From: Hypomesus transpacificus
Lineage: Eukaryota > Chordata > Actinopteri > Osmeriformes > Osmeridae
Assembly (NCBI RefSeq): GCF_021917145.1
Contig: NC_061074.1
Coordinates: forward strand, 11,661,051 to 11,725,050
DNA length: 64,000 nt
Direction of reading: 5' to 3'
The notes beneath the pieces were generated by a model. The model searched no databases, was not told the origin of the DNA, and worked only from the letters and a program-made list of their open reading frames with translations. Made by a program: the position numbers and the translations under genes. Below, piece after piece: positions 1 to 19,372 of this stretch (position 1 is the first letter of the stretch; every line of letters begins with the position of its first letter).

Positions 1-1541
1 ATTCATTAATCAATGTTGGCAGAGAGGACATAATTATTTGAATGTCACCCTGACAGATCTTTGAAACAGTACATCTCTCATCCATCTGACGGATGCCTTC
101 AGTTTCTGCAATCCATCCATAAGGACAATTGTGTATTTACCTCAGCAACAGTTCAATAATAGTCTGACTACACCCTTAACTATAACTTCAGTATCAGTAT
201 TTTTTTGGTGTAGAAACATGAGATGTTTAGAATATTTGTATATATTTTACATTCATGGAAATGTAACTTAACTTTAACTCAAAATGTGCTTATTTGGACA
301 CCCAACTGTCAAAGTGCATGCATCAACAATGCTCTTTCTCAATGCTGTCAGTTGACAGACAGGACATCATGGCATTGTTTCATCAAGAGCACATCATGAC
401 TTTAATCAGAAGTCCAAATCAAGTCAGACATCAAAACATAGACATTACTGTAGATGAAAAATACATTCCACTGCATTGTTGAATTGGTTTTTACCCAAAC
501 GAATACCCCTTTTTCTATATGTATTACTTTTGCGTTTTAAATGAAGTAAAAGACAGCAGAGATTTTACAACCATTTAATTGGCATTTTCTATACCAACCA
601 TTACACAGACACGGCTACAAAAAACTGAGAAAACTGTACATTGGTACATAAATCCTAAAACCACATGAGAATGTTGCTACTTCTGGTATGTTCACTTGTG
701 ATCTTAAGTGAAATTACAGTCATTTGTTTAACAGTATATCCCAGAAGGATTTCTAGAGCCAGTATGTTTAACACTGTATTGTGTGTTGTGTTAATTAGCT
801 TGGCTAACAACACCCCAGTCCATTTAATCATCCTCACCATGTACCGTTACATACTGCATATCGAAATAATGAAAAACCTACTTTCACAGCAGCTATACAA
901 ATGTTATTGCAATGTCATTGCCAAACAGAGACAAGAACCATTTCACATAATGCACAGGTCTGACAAAGAAATCCAGTACTAGTGAGTATGATTAACCAAA
1001 AAAGGGAAAATAACTGCATGGATAAAGGAGTTAATATTCATAGAGAAAAGTTTTAACAGTCACCCCCCTCCCCCTGTCCTACACCCCCATTATAAACAAA
1101 AAAAGTATTAGCCCCTCCTGCCCCCACCACAATACAGGTTTCTTACACGGTCCCTCATACAGCCTATGGAATGTTAGTCTCAGGCAACCTCTCCTAGTTG
1201 AACAACAAATTCCTGATATTGGCATGATTGCATGTTTTAGCTCCAACCTGTCCCCTCCCCTTGTTGAAAACAAAATCAGACAATAAAGAAAAAAAGAAAC
1301 ATTGACCACACAATGACCATAACATTTCTTTCAGAGATGTGTAAGTGTGGGATACAACGGAGACAATCTCCAAATGTCTTTTTTTTTCTCGTATAAAAAA
1401 ACAACAAAACAAAAAATAAAAATGTGTTTCTACATTCATACTACTAAAAAACCTGTTTTGTTTTTTTAAGAAAATAGTTGATAAAAATATCCTCTGCATT
1501 GTACAAGAAAGGAGGTACAGGGAGCGCTGGTGACCAGGCAG
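1..1541 (-). other. Probable HMGN 3' UTR and downstream flank
   Basis: This stretch lies downstream of the HMGN stop codon on the minus strand. It is AT-rich and none of its short ORFs looks like a known protein or has coding-type composition. A minus-strand ATTAAA at about 575-580 could be a polyadenylation signal, but no stronger signal is visible, so the transcript end is unknown. Confidence 0.4.
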
Positions 1542-3652
1542 TTACTCTGCCTCCTCCTCTGCCTCCTCCTCCTCCTCTTTCTGCTCGGGCTCGTCGGCCT
1601 CCTCAGCTTCTGGCTCCTCTGCTGCTGGTGCCTCCTGGAGGATAGAAGAGGACATTAGTCAAATGTGACTGTGTGTAGTGACTACTACTCTACTACCCCC
1701 CGGTGTAGTGACTACTACTCTACTACCCCCCTGTGTAGAAATGAGCCATTGGGTCTCACCTCCTCCTCAGCCTCAGGCTTGGCCTCTCCGTTCTCTGCAG
1801 GGGCCTCTTCTTCTTCCTCCTCCTCCTCCGGCTCTTCCTTCTTCTCGGGTTTGGCCTTCACTACCTCCTTTGCCTTTTTGGGTTTAGCGGGTGACTTCTG
1901 TGGCTATAAAACCCACAACATTCATGAGCTATGGTACAACGCCTTTGAAGAAATGAATGTTTTTATAGGGGTTGTGGAGAACTGACTTTAACATTAAAAT
2001 ATATAAATTTACCTTTGCCTTTGCCTTGGGCTCTGCCTGAGGTTTCTGCAAAAAGTTATTAACAGATTAGTGGTCACATTGAACATGCATATGCAGCATA
2101 TACCTGGATTTTCTCTGGCATCATAAACAATAATGAACTTACAGATGACAGCCTCTGGGATCGCCTCTTTGGCTGGTGAAAAATAAAATAATGTCAGTTA
2201 TTAGGAAAAACAAAAGCAAGTGTCAATAACACAGGCACCATGATAATAAAAAAAATAATATCTCAAAAGCATGAAATACTAACCTCCACCTCAGTTTCAT
2301 TATTAGCCTGTGGAGGGAAAAACAAGGACAGAATCTTAGTAAACCAAGAACAACAGCCCCCACATTCGCGAGTGTGGATAAGTGGGTGTGTAATGCAAGG
2401 GGGGATGGGCTCACATGGCTTGCCCCCACACCCCCCAAGTTAAAGAGGAATTATGTAATCTAGAAGTGGGTGGGGGATGGGGCACTTTTCGCATTGACAA
2501 TACAATAGCCAGCCATATGGCTTCTTATAATCACGATGCAAAATACAGCCTTTATTCTTATTGTTCTATTAAACATGAATGTGCAACAAAAAGTATATTC
2601 CACAGACAAAACACAATAAACATGCAGGCTGTGATACGGCCCCGCCCCCTGTGATTTTTCATTCAACACACGTTTTTTTTTTTTTCATGAACTCATCCAA
2701 CACTACGTACCAATGTACTATATGTTCCCGCCAATTGTTCTATTTAATCACTGATTCGCTTCAAATCTGAGTTTCCTAACCCTATCGATACCAAATTGCA
2801 TAATCCGAAATTCGCAGCACACCGAACTAATGTGCCCAGTTTTTTATAATTAAGATAACGCTGTTAACATTTCACCAATTGCAATGACTTTTCCCTTGAT
2901 ACACCTTTTTTGAGGCCATTTTAGCACGGTACGATCAATAGGCTACTGCTGTGGAAACCGATGCTTTTCAAACGTGCAATAGCTGCCATGACACCAGTAG
3001 ACTGTACCCGTACCAAGAGAGCCATAGGGTGTCGCGCATTACAATACGCTTTACTGCACATAGGTCAAGAAGTGGTCGCTATGGAACCTATCTGCATATC
3101 AAATCTGAAAAATAACCATACCATTATAACGTTGGAAATCAAATTATATGGATCTAGCAAATCTGGAAGCTCAAAAAATACCTACAACAGCTTGTTTTAC
3201 GCACGAATTTATACGATAGCAACATGCACATCGTTGGTGGGTTACACCCCTTTGTCTGATCTCATTGCTGAGAAGGCTAATTAAGATACTTTGAGTTAGG
3301 GATCTGATGCATGCACTAAATTATATATACGTTCATGTAGATTGCACAAAAAATACACCTACATCGGTTGTAAGATCCTAAACACGCGAGTCAGTTGGGT
3401 GATCGAATGTTACAGTGCGCTAAGTAAAAAGGCGCCACTTCCATATCAACAGGACAGACACATGAAAAACATCCCGACTCTCTTAAAAAAGGTGTAACAG
3501 TGTTTTAAACATTGTTAAGAGTGCATGCACATGCAAATTTGAGAGTATTTCGATTTTTTTGCTGTGTGAAAGGATAGCCTACATTGTAAAATAACCTGAA
3601 ATCAAAGGCGTAGAATGTACACATTTCAACTTACTTTGTTTCTTTTCGGCAT
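1542..3652 (-). CDS. hmgn1: HMGN-family nucleosome-binding protein, 6 coding exons
   Basis: Six exons on the minus strand join in phase 0: 3635-3652, 2284-2307, 2143-2172, 2013-2045, 1760-1903 and 1542-1634 (stop). They encode 113 residues. The protein starts MPKRNK, the HMGN N-terminus. Exon 3 carries the nucleosome-binding core PKRRSQRLSS. Next comes a Lys/Pro/Ala-rich stretch with several PK pairs, then a long Glu-rich regulatory tail ending in EAEEEAE. The six-exon layout with tiny early exons is typical of HMGN genes. HMGN proteins bind nucleosome cores, compete with histone H1 and loosen chromatin. The core has Gln where HMGN proteins usually have Ala (RRSARLS). The hmgn1 symbol rests mainly on position next to GET1; another fish HMGN paralogue is possible, but family membership is very likely. 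Confidence 0.88.
1677..1738. repeat. About 30-bp unit in two tandem copies, HMGN intron
   Basis: Two nearly identical copies of a roughly 30-bp unit (starting GTGTAGTGACTACTACTCTA and ending in a C run) lie side by side in the last HMGN intron. A partial third start follows. No function is apparent. Confidence 0.75.
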
Positions 3653-4393
3653 GGTTGCTTAGCTTGTTTTGTCTAGAGGACAGAGCACTAATAAGATTTA
3701 AAATATGACAATTGAGTGAGCTAGCCTACTGAGCGTGAACAGTGTAACTCAGTCAGTACCTCCAGATCCAGAACACACTGTAACTTACTAACATAAATGT
3801 TCTATCAGCACAGGAACTAGCTCAAACCGGATTGGATCCCCCCTCTGTATATTGTATTCCTTATCCTACCAACCTGACGGGCAACACAAATTCTCCGCCC
3901 CTTGTTGCCATGATTGGCTTTAAGGTCTAGGCAACACAGTTTTAAACCATAGCAAGTTACCTGTGTGGGTAGGAAAGTATGCCAATCAGACTCAAACTCT
4001 CCCTTTTTTATAAAGGGGTGGGGAATCGAAATCAAAAGTTGTGTTGTTGGTTAGTGTGACTGTAAGACTGCAGAAAGCAAAAAACAATAGTAATACAAAA
4101 AACATTGGAATTTTAGATGGCTATCCATTTGTAAAGTTAAATAGGCTAGCTTACACATATTAGATAATTGCCTACAAGTCAATGTCAATAAATCATATCG
4201 GTTTAATCTTCGATCTTGCATTCAACTAGTTGTATATTTTTATTGAATCGAAAAACGTAATAAGAATGCATAAAGCTTTGCTATGTGTTTTTTTAAATCG
4301 TAGTGCAGGCCATTGTGTCCTTTTCTGACGAGCACATCTGCTGCAGCAGGATAGGGTGCAACAAAGGTAGCTAGCAAGACGGGATAAAGAAAA
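3653..4393. promoter_or_regulatory. Shared intergenic region between HMGN and GET1 starts
   Basis: The two start codons point away from each other and are 741 bp apart, so this is the candidate shared promoter region. A CCAAT box lies at 3982-3986 on the plus strand and an inverted one (ATTGG) near 3913-3917. A TATAAA at 4009-4014 precedes a G-rich run. Transcription starts cannot be placed from sequence alone, so a bidirectional promoter is an inference from gene orientation and these boxes. Confidence 0.5.
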
Positions 4394-7057
4394 ATGGCGA
4401 CTGGGTACGCTTGGTTCCTGGTGCTGGGGTCGGTCTTTTTATGCAATATTGTCAAATCATTTTTACCGACAATATCTTCCTTCGTAAGTAAGGTTTATTT
4501 TGGCCATTCAGAGTGTGTTCATCAGAGGTTATCTAGCGTTAAAAAATCCCGGCATCTAAAGCTATTTGTCTACTGTAGGCTAATGTTCGACTGTAGACGA
4601 CACATTCTGCTAAACCGATACCCTCTCTTACCTCCATTGCTAGTTAGTCTATCAAACTGATAGTTTGTTACAGTTAGGAGGGCGTGGTCGAGTTGGGACA
4701 ATGTTCCTCAGACACCAATGCAAACACATGTCCCTCCGATGTTATCTTTAGCTAAGTTTTCTATGAATTCCTTTTTTTCGTTATTTGTTTGTTACACGAT
4801 TGTTTTTCGCCGCCAATGTGCAATCATTATGCTTTTGTCTTGTTCTGAAAATGTGTTCAGTTAGCTTATACTGCGAACAAAATGCCAGTGCTGCCTTCCA
4901 AATGTCATAACATAGCTAAACAAATAGCCAAGGTAAAGCTTTTGCTTACTGTAGGCTACGTCCCTATACGGCATTTGACACGTTGTTTACGTTTGTGTTC
5001 TGACCCTGTGCTGAAATAGCTTACTCTATCTCTCATCCATGATGTAGCGGAAATAAAGGATATATTATCCCAGGGTTGTACATTATTGTATGCATACTGG
5101 ATGAAAGTGTTCTGAACCTGCACTGACAGGACAGATTTTTCCGGCTAAGTAGATAAGCATTCCATTGGCACATTGATACAAACACGTATTGGTTGATTTT
5201 ACATTGAGGAATTACTATTGATAATGTCATTTCTCATTTGTGTGTGTTGGAATATCCAGCTTTCAAAGATCATACAAAAAGATGCGGAGCAGGAGAGAGA
5301 GATGAGGGCTGAGATCCAGGACATGAAAAGGGAACACTCCTCCATCAGCATGATGGACGAGTTCGCCAGATATGCCAGACTAGAGCGCAAGATCAACAAA
5401 ATGACTGATAAACTAAAGACCCATGGTAAGGGCCATCACACTGTACATCAACCAAGAAACTAAATAAAAATGTGTTTTTTCTTCAAAGAGTTATAATGTA
5501 TGTAACCGCCACCCCCCTTCATAGCTCAGTGGCACTATATAAATATAGGACAAAAAAGGGCCCCACACATTAAAACACCAAGTGTGGGAAGTGGCAGGTG
5601 GGGTTTGGATAACACATTGGGGGGGAGGGGGGGGGGGGGGGCTAGTGGTGCAGCTGCTGTCTGTTGCAGTCCCTCATTGTCAGCCCCAGCACTGTACCCT
5701 ATAGAAACAGGAAATGTCGATCTCCATTACAAGGCACACACAAGACAGACGCTTAGTTAACTTATTTAAGTTTCCTCTCGAGCCATTAGGTGATAGTGTT
5801 GTAAACTTTGTCCTCACGTAATGATTTAGGCACATCTACATGTTTAACTTTGGGGAAAACTACACATGAAGCTTACTCAAACCACCACCACCACCACGAG
5901 ACCTAGATGTATAGCACATATAGTATGCTTTTTCCCTCCTTTAAAAAAAAAAAAAAAAAACCCCGTCCTCCTCCCCTCCTCCCCTCCTAATGTATGCTCC
6001 ACCCTAACAGCTGTAACTGACTCTCTTCTGTGTTTCTATACCAACTGTTCCTCAAGCAAGCAACCCTATATTCCCACAACCAAATAGCTCACGGATGTAC
6101 ATGCATTTTTTTAATTTTATAGTATAATCTTTCTCTTTGGAATTTTCAAAATGATCCCCAACATGTGACATGTATGGCTTATTTTTCTTTATAGCCCCTC
6201 CCTTGACCTGTACAACACAAAGAATTCACTCTTCTGATGTCACATAGTTATACTGTCAGTGCAATGAGGAATACAAAATAAAAAATGCAGTATGAATAAA
6301 ACATGAATGTATGGAATACAGTCCCTTATGATATTGCTACGCCTTAATCGCTTTTCCCCCCTCTTACAGTCAAGTCAAGAACAGCACAACAGGCCAAAAT
6401 GAAATGGGTGGTGAACATAGTATTTTACATTCTGCAGGTATGTGTGGAACACTAGAAAATACAGGACAAATTGTAAATAATTTGAGAGCATGGTCACCTT
6501 TGAGTCATACTTTTCGTGTTTTGCTAGGCTGCTCTGATGATCTCGCTGATATGGAAGTATTATGTCGACCCTGTGACCGTGGTGCCTAGCAAGTGGATTG
6601 CTCCATTGGAGCGTCTGGTAGCCTTCCCTACTGGAGTAGCAGGTTAGTGAGATTACAGACTAAAACAGAATCCACTTTAGAATAAAGAGATCTTGAGGCC
6701 TGTTCCCCTTTGTTTAAATCACAGTATAAAATGTTCATGCATTGAGGAATTTAAGGGTTCAGATTTGAATTAAAAGTCCTTTTCATTTTAAGCTTTTATA
6801 GTTCAGAAGAAAATCATATGACATGTTTCTTTCACCTAACAAGCAATTGGCACAGAACTAGTTCAAAGCCTGCCACGTTGAATGCAAATGACTATTCCGC
6901 TCCCTTTTGAACACAGACAGCACATATTTGCTCTGTGTCTGTCTGTCAGTTTCCATCTTAACCAAGCCTTTTTCTCATCTCAGGTGGAGTTGGAATCACA
7001 TGCTGGCTGGTGGTGTGCAACAAAGTGGTTTCAATTGGCCTCCATGCCGTTAGCTAA
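4394..7057 (+). CDS. get1: GET1 (WRB), ER receptor subunit for tail-anchored proteins
   Basis: Five exons: 4394-4483, 5260-5425, 6370-6437, 6528-6642 and 6984-7057 (TAA). They join cleanly in frame to 170 residues, close to the 174 of human WRB. The protein has a first membrane helix at about residues 8-25. A charged coiled coil follows at about 35-86, including MMDEFARYARLERKINKMTD, which is nearly identical to mammals. Two further helices lie at about 97-118 and 147-165. GET1 with CAMLG forms the ER membrane insertase; the cytosolic coiled coil docks the ATPase GET3 carrying tail-anchored clients. The end (GITCW, VCNKVV) also matches the family. The start ATG is the only one giving the expected N-terminal helix. 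An ATTAAA at 7374-7379 is a possible polyadenylation signal. Confidence 0.95.
5619..5641 (+). repeat. Poly-G tract in GET1 intron 2
   Basis: A run of G with a single A interruption lies in the intron between GET1 exons 2 and 3. It is a simple homopolymer and its length may be imprecise in an assembly. Confidence 0.8.
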
Positions 7058-7573
7058 GGAACATTCTTCTTTCATGTCATTGCTATCTCTCAGTACTCAG
7101 AGTAGATGTTCGGGCAGTGTAAGTAATAAGCGCCATGTTGATAAACTTCCTCGGCAAAGCTTTGTTAGAAAACGCTCAAGCTCATATCTTACATTGTCTT
7201 ATGTTGCCAGGATGATTGCACTCGGTTTTTGAAAATTGCTACCTGATGCAGATTGTTTTCTGAAGTCTTAAGTTTACATTATGTTTTTTGACGTTGTGAA
7301 TTGCTGTGACAATGCCATTGTTTATTTAATACAAATGCATTAGTAAAGATGTTTAAAACATGGCTTTGTCATTATTAAATTTCTATGAAGACCGATTGTT
7401 ACATAACACAATTGACATAATTAAACACAGTCATTCATGACTGTACACCATTATGTGTTGTACAGAGTAGACCCAGTCTATTCCATAGTGTGCTTAGCTA
7501 TAGCAAATTTATTTCAGACATTCAGCAATGAAGTTATCAAAATATATGAGGTCTTGTACATTCACTAAGTCAG
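7058..7573. other. Convergent 3' ends of GET1 and LCA5L
   Basis: This 516-bp gap holds the GET1 3' UTR on the plus strand and the LCA5L 3' UTR on the minus strand. A plus-strand ATTAAA lies at 7374-7379. Minus-strand AATAAA signals (TTTATT on plus) lie at 7508-7513, 61 bp past the LCA5L stop, and at 7321-7326. If the distal signals are used, the two transcripts would overlap at their tails. Confidence 0.5.
7508..7513 (-). promoter_or_regulatory. Polyadenylation signal of LCA5L
   Basis: AATAAA on the minus strand, 61 bp beyond the LCA5L stop codon, is the closest canonical signal. Confidence 0.55.
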
Positions 7574-10500
7574 TCATAGATGGTCTTGGTCTCTCTGCCA
7601 AGTGAGGTGAGGCTCACCCGTGTGGTAGGTGGACAGCCTGTCCAGACCCTGACCCCTGGATCTGCCCTTTTGCACAGGTAGCAATTCAGTGATCTGTCCT
7701 GGTCCAAAGAGCTCTTTCATCAGGCTGCTCTTCTTACTGTGGAGCCCCACCTCCTCCGTCTGGGGGCTGACCCGCCTCAGCCCAGTCCCAGTGGGCAGGG
7801 TGACGAAGGAGGGCTCGTACGCCCCGGACCCCAGGTTGTCAACCCTCGCCTGGCTCTTGAGGACCTGCGGGGGGCTCCTCCTCAGACTGTGTTTGTGGGT
7901 GCTGTAGGCTGGCTTTCCGCTGTGGAGGTTTAGGGTGGTCTCCTTGAACGTGTAGTGACGCCTGATCCTTGAGGGGGACTTGAGGTCCTTGTTGGGGAGG
8001 TTTTCGGTTTGTAGAAAGTGCTCCAGGGTGAAATGGACTTGGTTGTCGCTTGGCTTGGGTTGCTCTCCCTCCAGATTCTGGGTGGAGGTTGCCTCTTCCA
8101 CTGCAAGGTAGCTCTCTTCATCTGGGCAACCATCTTCGCTAGAAAAGCCATCCTGAGGCTCATCTTCAGTGGAAACATTGGAGGAGTTACAATGAGGCAC
8201 ATATGCTTTTACGGCATTCCATGACTGAAATAACTATAAATATTTGATAAATTAAATGTTTTCTGGGAATATAAGATGTTTACTATGTTGTCTGCATATC
8301 CTCCAAAAGACCAGTTTCACACCAGAAAACAAACCCTATGGTTAGTTGCCAAAACATTACAACACTCTCTTGGATTCAGTTTTAAATAGTTAAATATGTC
8401 CATTAGTAGAGAGAACAAATGTTTGCATTTCAGATGTTGATTTCAGAGTATGAGAAAGCTGACCGGAACCCTCTTCATTGTCCTGAGGCCTTTCTTCTGC
8501 CCCTGACTTCTCTGCCACTTCCTCCTCAGGCACTGTGTGGTCAATGGCTAATGGTGTCTGAAACAAATAACCATATTTCAGCTTCTTCAATTCAGTAAAT
8601 CAGTACTTATCGGTGAGAATACTATACGTTTGAGAATTCACCTTCCCATGAGCCTATTAACTAAATGGCTCTAACAAACTAATTCCCTGAACAATTTGAA
8701 AACAGCGTGTGATAGAAGCTGGGTTACGTACCCAGTTGACCAATGTGGTCTGCTTCTCCAGCTCTGGGTCAGTGTTGGGATATTCTAACTCCAGTGGATA
8801 AGCAGGCGCCTCGATCCGGAGAGGAGACACGGCGTCAGTCTGAACCAACTTGGATTCTTTCAAGCCTAAAACAATAACAAACATACAGTGAAAACAGTCC
8901 AATCTGGGCCACAAGTCATGTAGATGACCATATTGTTACGGATTATAAATGAAGGTATTGATGTCAGCATACATTTTCCGTTCAAGCCTTTTGGAAACCT
9001 GTGCGAGTAGATATTGTTGATCTCCAATTCTCTTTCCCTTTCCTATTTTTTAAAGGTGAAATAAGGGTACAACACCTTAAATGTTAATATTGGCTGTTTT
9101 ATTCTCTCTGAACACAACAATCCAAATATTGTAACACCATTGCAGTATTTGACTCCCTCTAGTGTCCTTATGCTGTACTGCACGTTCAATTCCTACTGCC
9201 ACTCACAACCAACACTACAGAAGCAAGGCCATCTATGCTGATGATCATTGAGCAGCTGTATACTTGATCCAACCTACCTTTATCTTTTGGGTCAACAGAC
9301 AGATCTGCTCTTTAAGATATTCAGACAGCTGTCGTGCCTCATTGGTCTTCCTCATTTCAGAGGCAATTTGGCGATTGAACGAGGCATGGCTCAGCTCAAG
9401 ATTCCTCTGCAAGTCCTGAACCACAAATCAATGAAAGTTTCTCTGTATGATCAATTAATTCCAAATGAACCATAAATTGTGGACTGCCTTTTCGTCACAG
9501 AATCAGCATCACGGCCGTATAATGAACAAGAGACGTTTTCCTCTACAGCGGTGCACAGTAGTGACCTCTCCAGCAGACCAATCACGCGACAGCCTGTCGA
9601 TACCTGCGTCCTCCTGGTCTTCCCCTCCAGGTCTGCGGTGGCCAGGGCCAGCTTGTGGGTCAGCTCGTTCCTCTCCCCCAGGCTCTGGTCCTGGCTGAGC
9701 AGCCGCAGGCGCCGCAGGGCGTCCCCGGTGCGCAGCAGCTCGTCCTCCGTGGCCCTCAGGCGCCGGGCGAAGCTGTTGCGGCGCATGCGGGCCTTGCGGA
9801 GCAGCTCCTGCAGGGAGCGCATCTCGCAGCTGTGGTTCTGGAGAACCTGGGGGGGGGGGGGGGGGGGTTAAAGTTGAATGTGCACAACTGTCAGAGATTG
9901 TAAAAGTACGTTGCTTCGGATAACACGTCTGCTTAATGAGTAAATATGCGTAACTTGATGTCATCTCCCCCCCACGTTTATTCTATTTTGTCCTTTATCC
10001 TCATGTTCCAAATACCCTTTCTTCTTGTTATAGCATGGTTTGGGAGTGTTCTGTCTGTATTTACCAGTGAAAGTTATGAACGTTCTGTTATGTCTGACCT
10101 TGTTCGCACTGAGGAATAGAATACAAGAACCTCAGAACGACAAACCTGTGGCAGGTCACTCTGAGCGTCCTGAAAGCGCTGCAGTGCAGCTGTGTGGCGA
10201 CCCTGGAGCTGTCTCAGCAGTCTGTTCTCGTTGGCGGCCCCAGCAAGCTGCTGCTGCAGTGCCCACACCTGGTTGGTCAGCTCTTTGATGCGGTGCGTAT
10301 GGGCCGACCTGATTCGCTGCTTTAGACCATCCTGAGGCTTGATAGGAGGAATCATCGGGGCTTTGCGGATGGCTTTGTGACTCCGCTTGAAGCAATGCTG
10401 TCCTCTCTTGTTTTGAGCTAAGGGAATAGAACATTCAGATATTCATGGGCTTTGGATACTACCTAAGGATAGAGGTAGAAACATAATGACCATCAACCTC

Positions 10501-10781
10501 CGGTTCTCAAACGTTAAGCCAATACCCAAAAGTCAACATGTCATACTTTGAGGCTTTGATGTCTTTTTGAGTGTTAAAGGGGTCACAGTCTTGTCTTCAT
10601 AGTCTTCATATTCACACTGGGATAGAGAGCCCTCAGAGCCCTCCCTACTGCTATACTCCTGGCTGGATCTTAAAGGGCTGCATCGATCTGAGGTGGAGCT
10701 GTCGCATGAATCTGCATCCCCAGCACCCTCTTTACATTGAGCCTCCTCCTGCTGAACTTTGCTGAGGCGTCTCACAGACAT
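7574..10781 (-). CDS. lca5l: Lebercilin-like protein (LCA5L), 8 coding exons
   Basis: Minus-strand coding exons: 10547-10781 (start ATG), 10146-10417, 9604-9846, 9278-9415, 8973-9042, 8732-8865, 8464-8557 and about 7574-8163 (TGA). With this model the lengths sum to 592 codons including the stop, without an internal stop. The N-terminal exon is Ser/acidic. The next four exons encode a long coiled coil, with runs such as IKELTNQVWALQQQL, the Arg-rich NSFARRLRATEDELLRTGD and SHASFNRQIASEMRKTNEA, then LEINNIYSHR. This is the lebercilin coiled-coil pattern; lebercilin works at the ciliary base in intraflagellar transport. LCA5L rather than LCA5 is chosen from the neighbours GET1 and SH3BGR. The last junction is uncertain: the strong-looking acceptor at 8224 gives the wrong phase, while one at 8163 keeps the frame. 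The donor there (GTCAGC) is weak. Confidence 0.85.
9849..9866 (+). repeat. Poly-G tract at LCA5L exon 3 acceptor
   Basis: A pure G run, read as poly-C on the gene strand, forms the polypyrimidine tract immediately before the acceptor of the 9604-9846 exon. Length variation here could affect splicing. Confidence 0.8.
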
Positions 10782-10821
10782 GGCTAGTGCGACCTCAAAG
10801 GGGAATCTGCCCTCTGCCTCT

Positions 10822-11680
10822 CTACAAGAAAGCACATGAAAAAACAAAACTTGTTACTTTGTATGATATAATGCAATTTACGTCCCGACGACATCAAAGT
10901 TGTTAGCACTATGAGGTAGTACAGTAGGCTACAGTGTTAGCTAGCTAGCTAGGCTACCAGCAAGGTTTGGCGAAATTGATCGATACAGAAAACCAGCGTA
11001 TTAAAAGCGCAGTCTAAATGCAATCCAAACGATTCATCACAAATAACCAAATAAATATAGCGACATACTTCTTCGTTTTGTACTCACTTGCATTTCGTTG
11101 AGTTTTTGTACTCACTAACTGGTGTAATTTATGAACTTCGTTACGCTGGAAAAGTATTTTGGTTGCCTTAGAGACAATCGATTTGTTAGCCATAAAATGG
11201 AACTCTGGGAAATGTTGTATCTGGGCTGCTCGATTACAAATGGCTTCGTTCTCATTATTATGATTGGCAAATCCATTATCTATCAAATTCAAACATACTT
11301 TTTGTACCTAGTACCTTTGTTGAGCTTGAACAATAAGATTAACAGTTTGTTCTCCAACAAATGCCAAAAACTACCCTCATTATGGTTTCATTGGAGTGTC
11401 TGTTGGTCAGTGGCTATTTCTGTCCATATAAGCACTTTGCATGTAGCTGCAAACTATATTCATGGTCCCCATGTCGACAGACAGCTGAAGTTGCCAATCA
11501 CCCTGCCAGTGCTGCGCCCCTACAATCGGGGCCCAACCAATCCTACAAGGATGGAGAGTTAGGGGACAAAAATAACCTTAGTGGTGACTGTGTGTAATGT
11601 GCTGGGTGCGCTCTAATATTAGGGCAGTCTGCTTGTGTCTTTAAAACCTTTTGGGATTTAGTAGAATACTTTGTTGCAAA
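10822..11680. promoter_or_regulatory. Divergent promoter region of LCA5L and SH3BGR
   Basis: LCA5L runs left and SH3BGR runs right from this interval. A minus-strand donor GTGAGT at about 11082-11087 could end a non-coding first exon of LCA5L. On the SH3BGR side there are muscle-type motifs (annotated separately). The open frame at 11131-11562 resembles no known protein and is not called. Confidence 0.45.
11613..11622 (+). promoter_or_regulatory. MEF2-type site upstream of SH3BGR
   Basis: CTAATATTAG is a palindromic match to the MEF2 consensus YTAWWWWTAR, about 60 bp before the SH3BGR start codon. An E-box CAGCTG lies at 11482-11487 and a near-CArG box CCATATAAGC at 11424-11433. SH3BGR is known as a heart and skeletal muscle gene, so the set is plausible as a muscle promoter. 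Binding is inferred, not shown. Confidence 0.5.

Positions 11681-19372
<7,692 letters not shown>

Noticed and set aside
11131-11562. 143-residue plus-strand ORF upstream of SH3BGR
   Set aside because: It has no recognisable domain or coding-like composition and overlaps the probable promoter region of two divergent genes.
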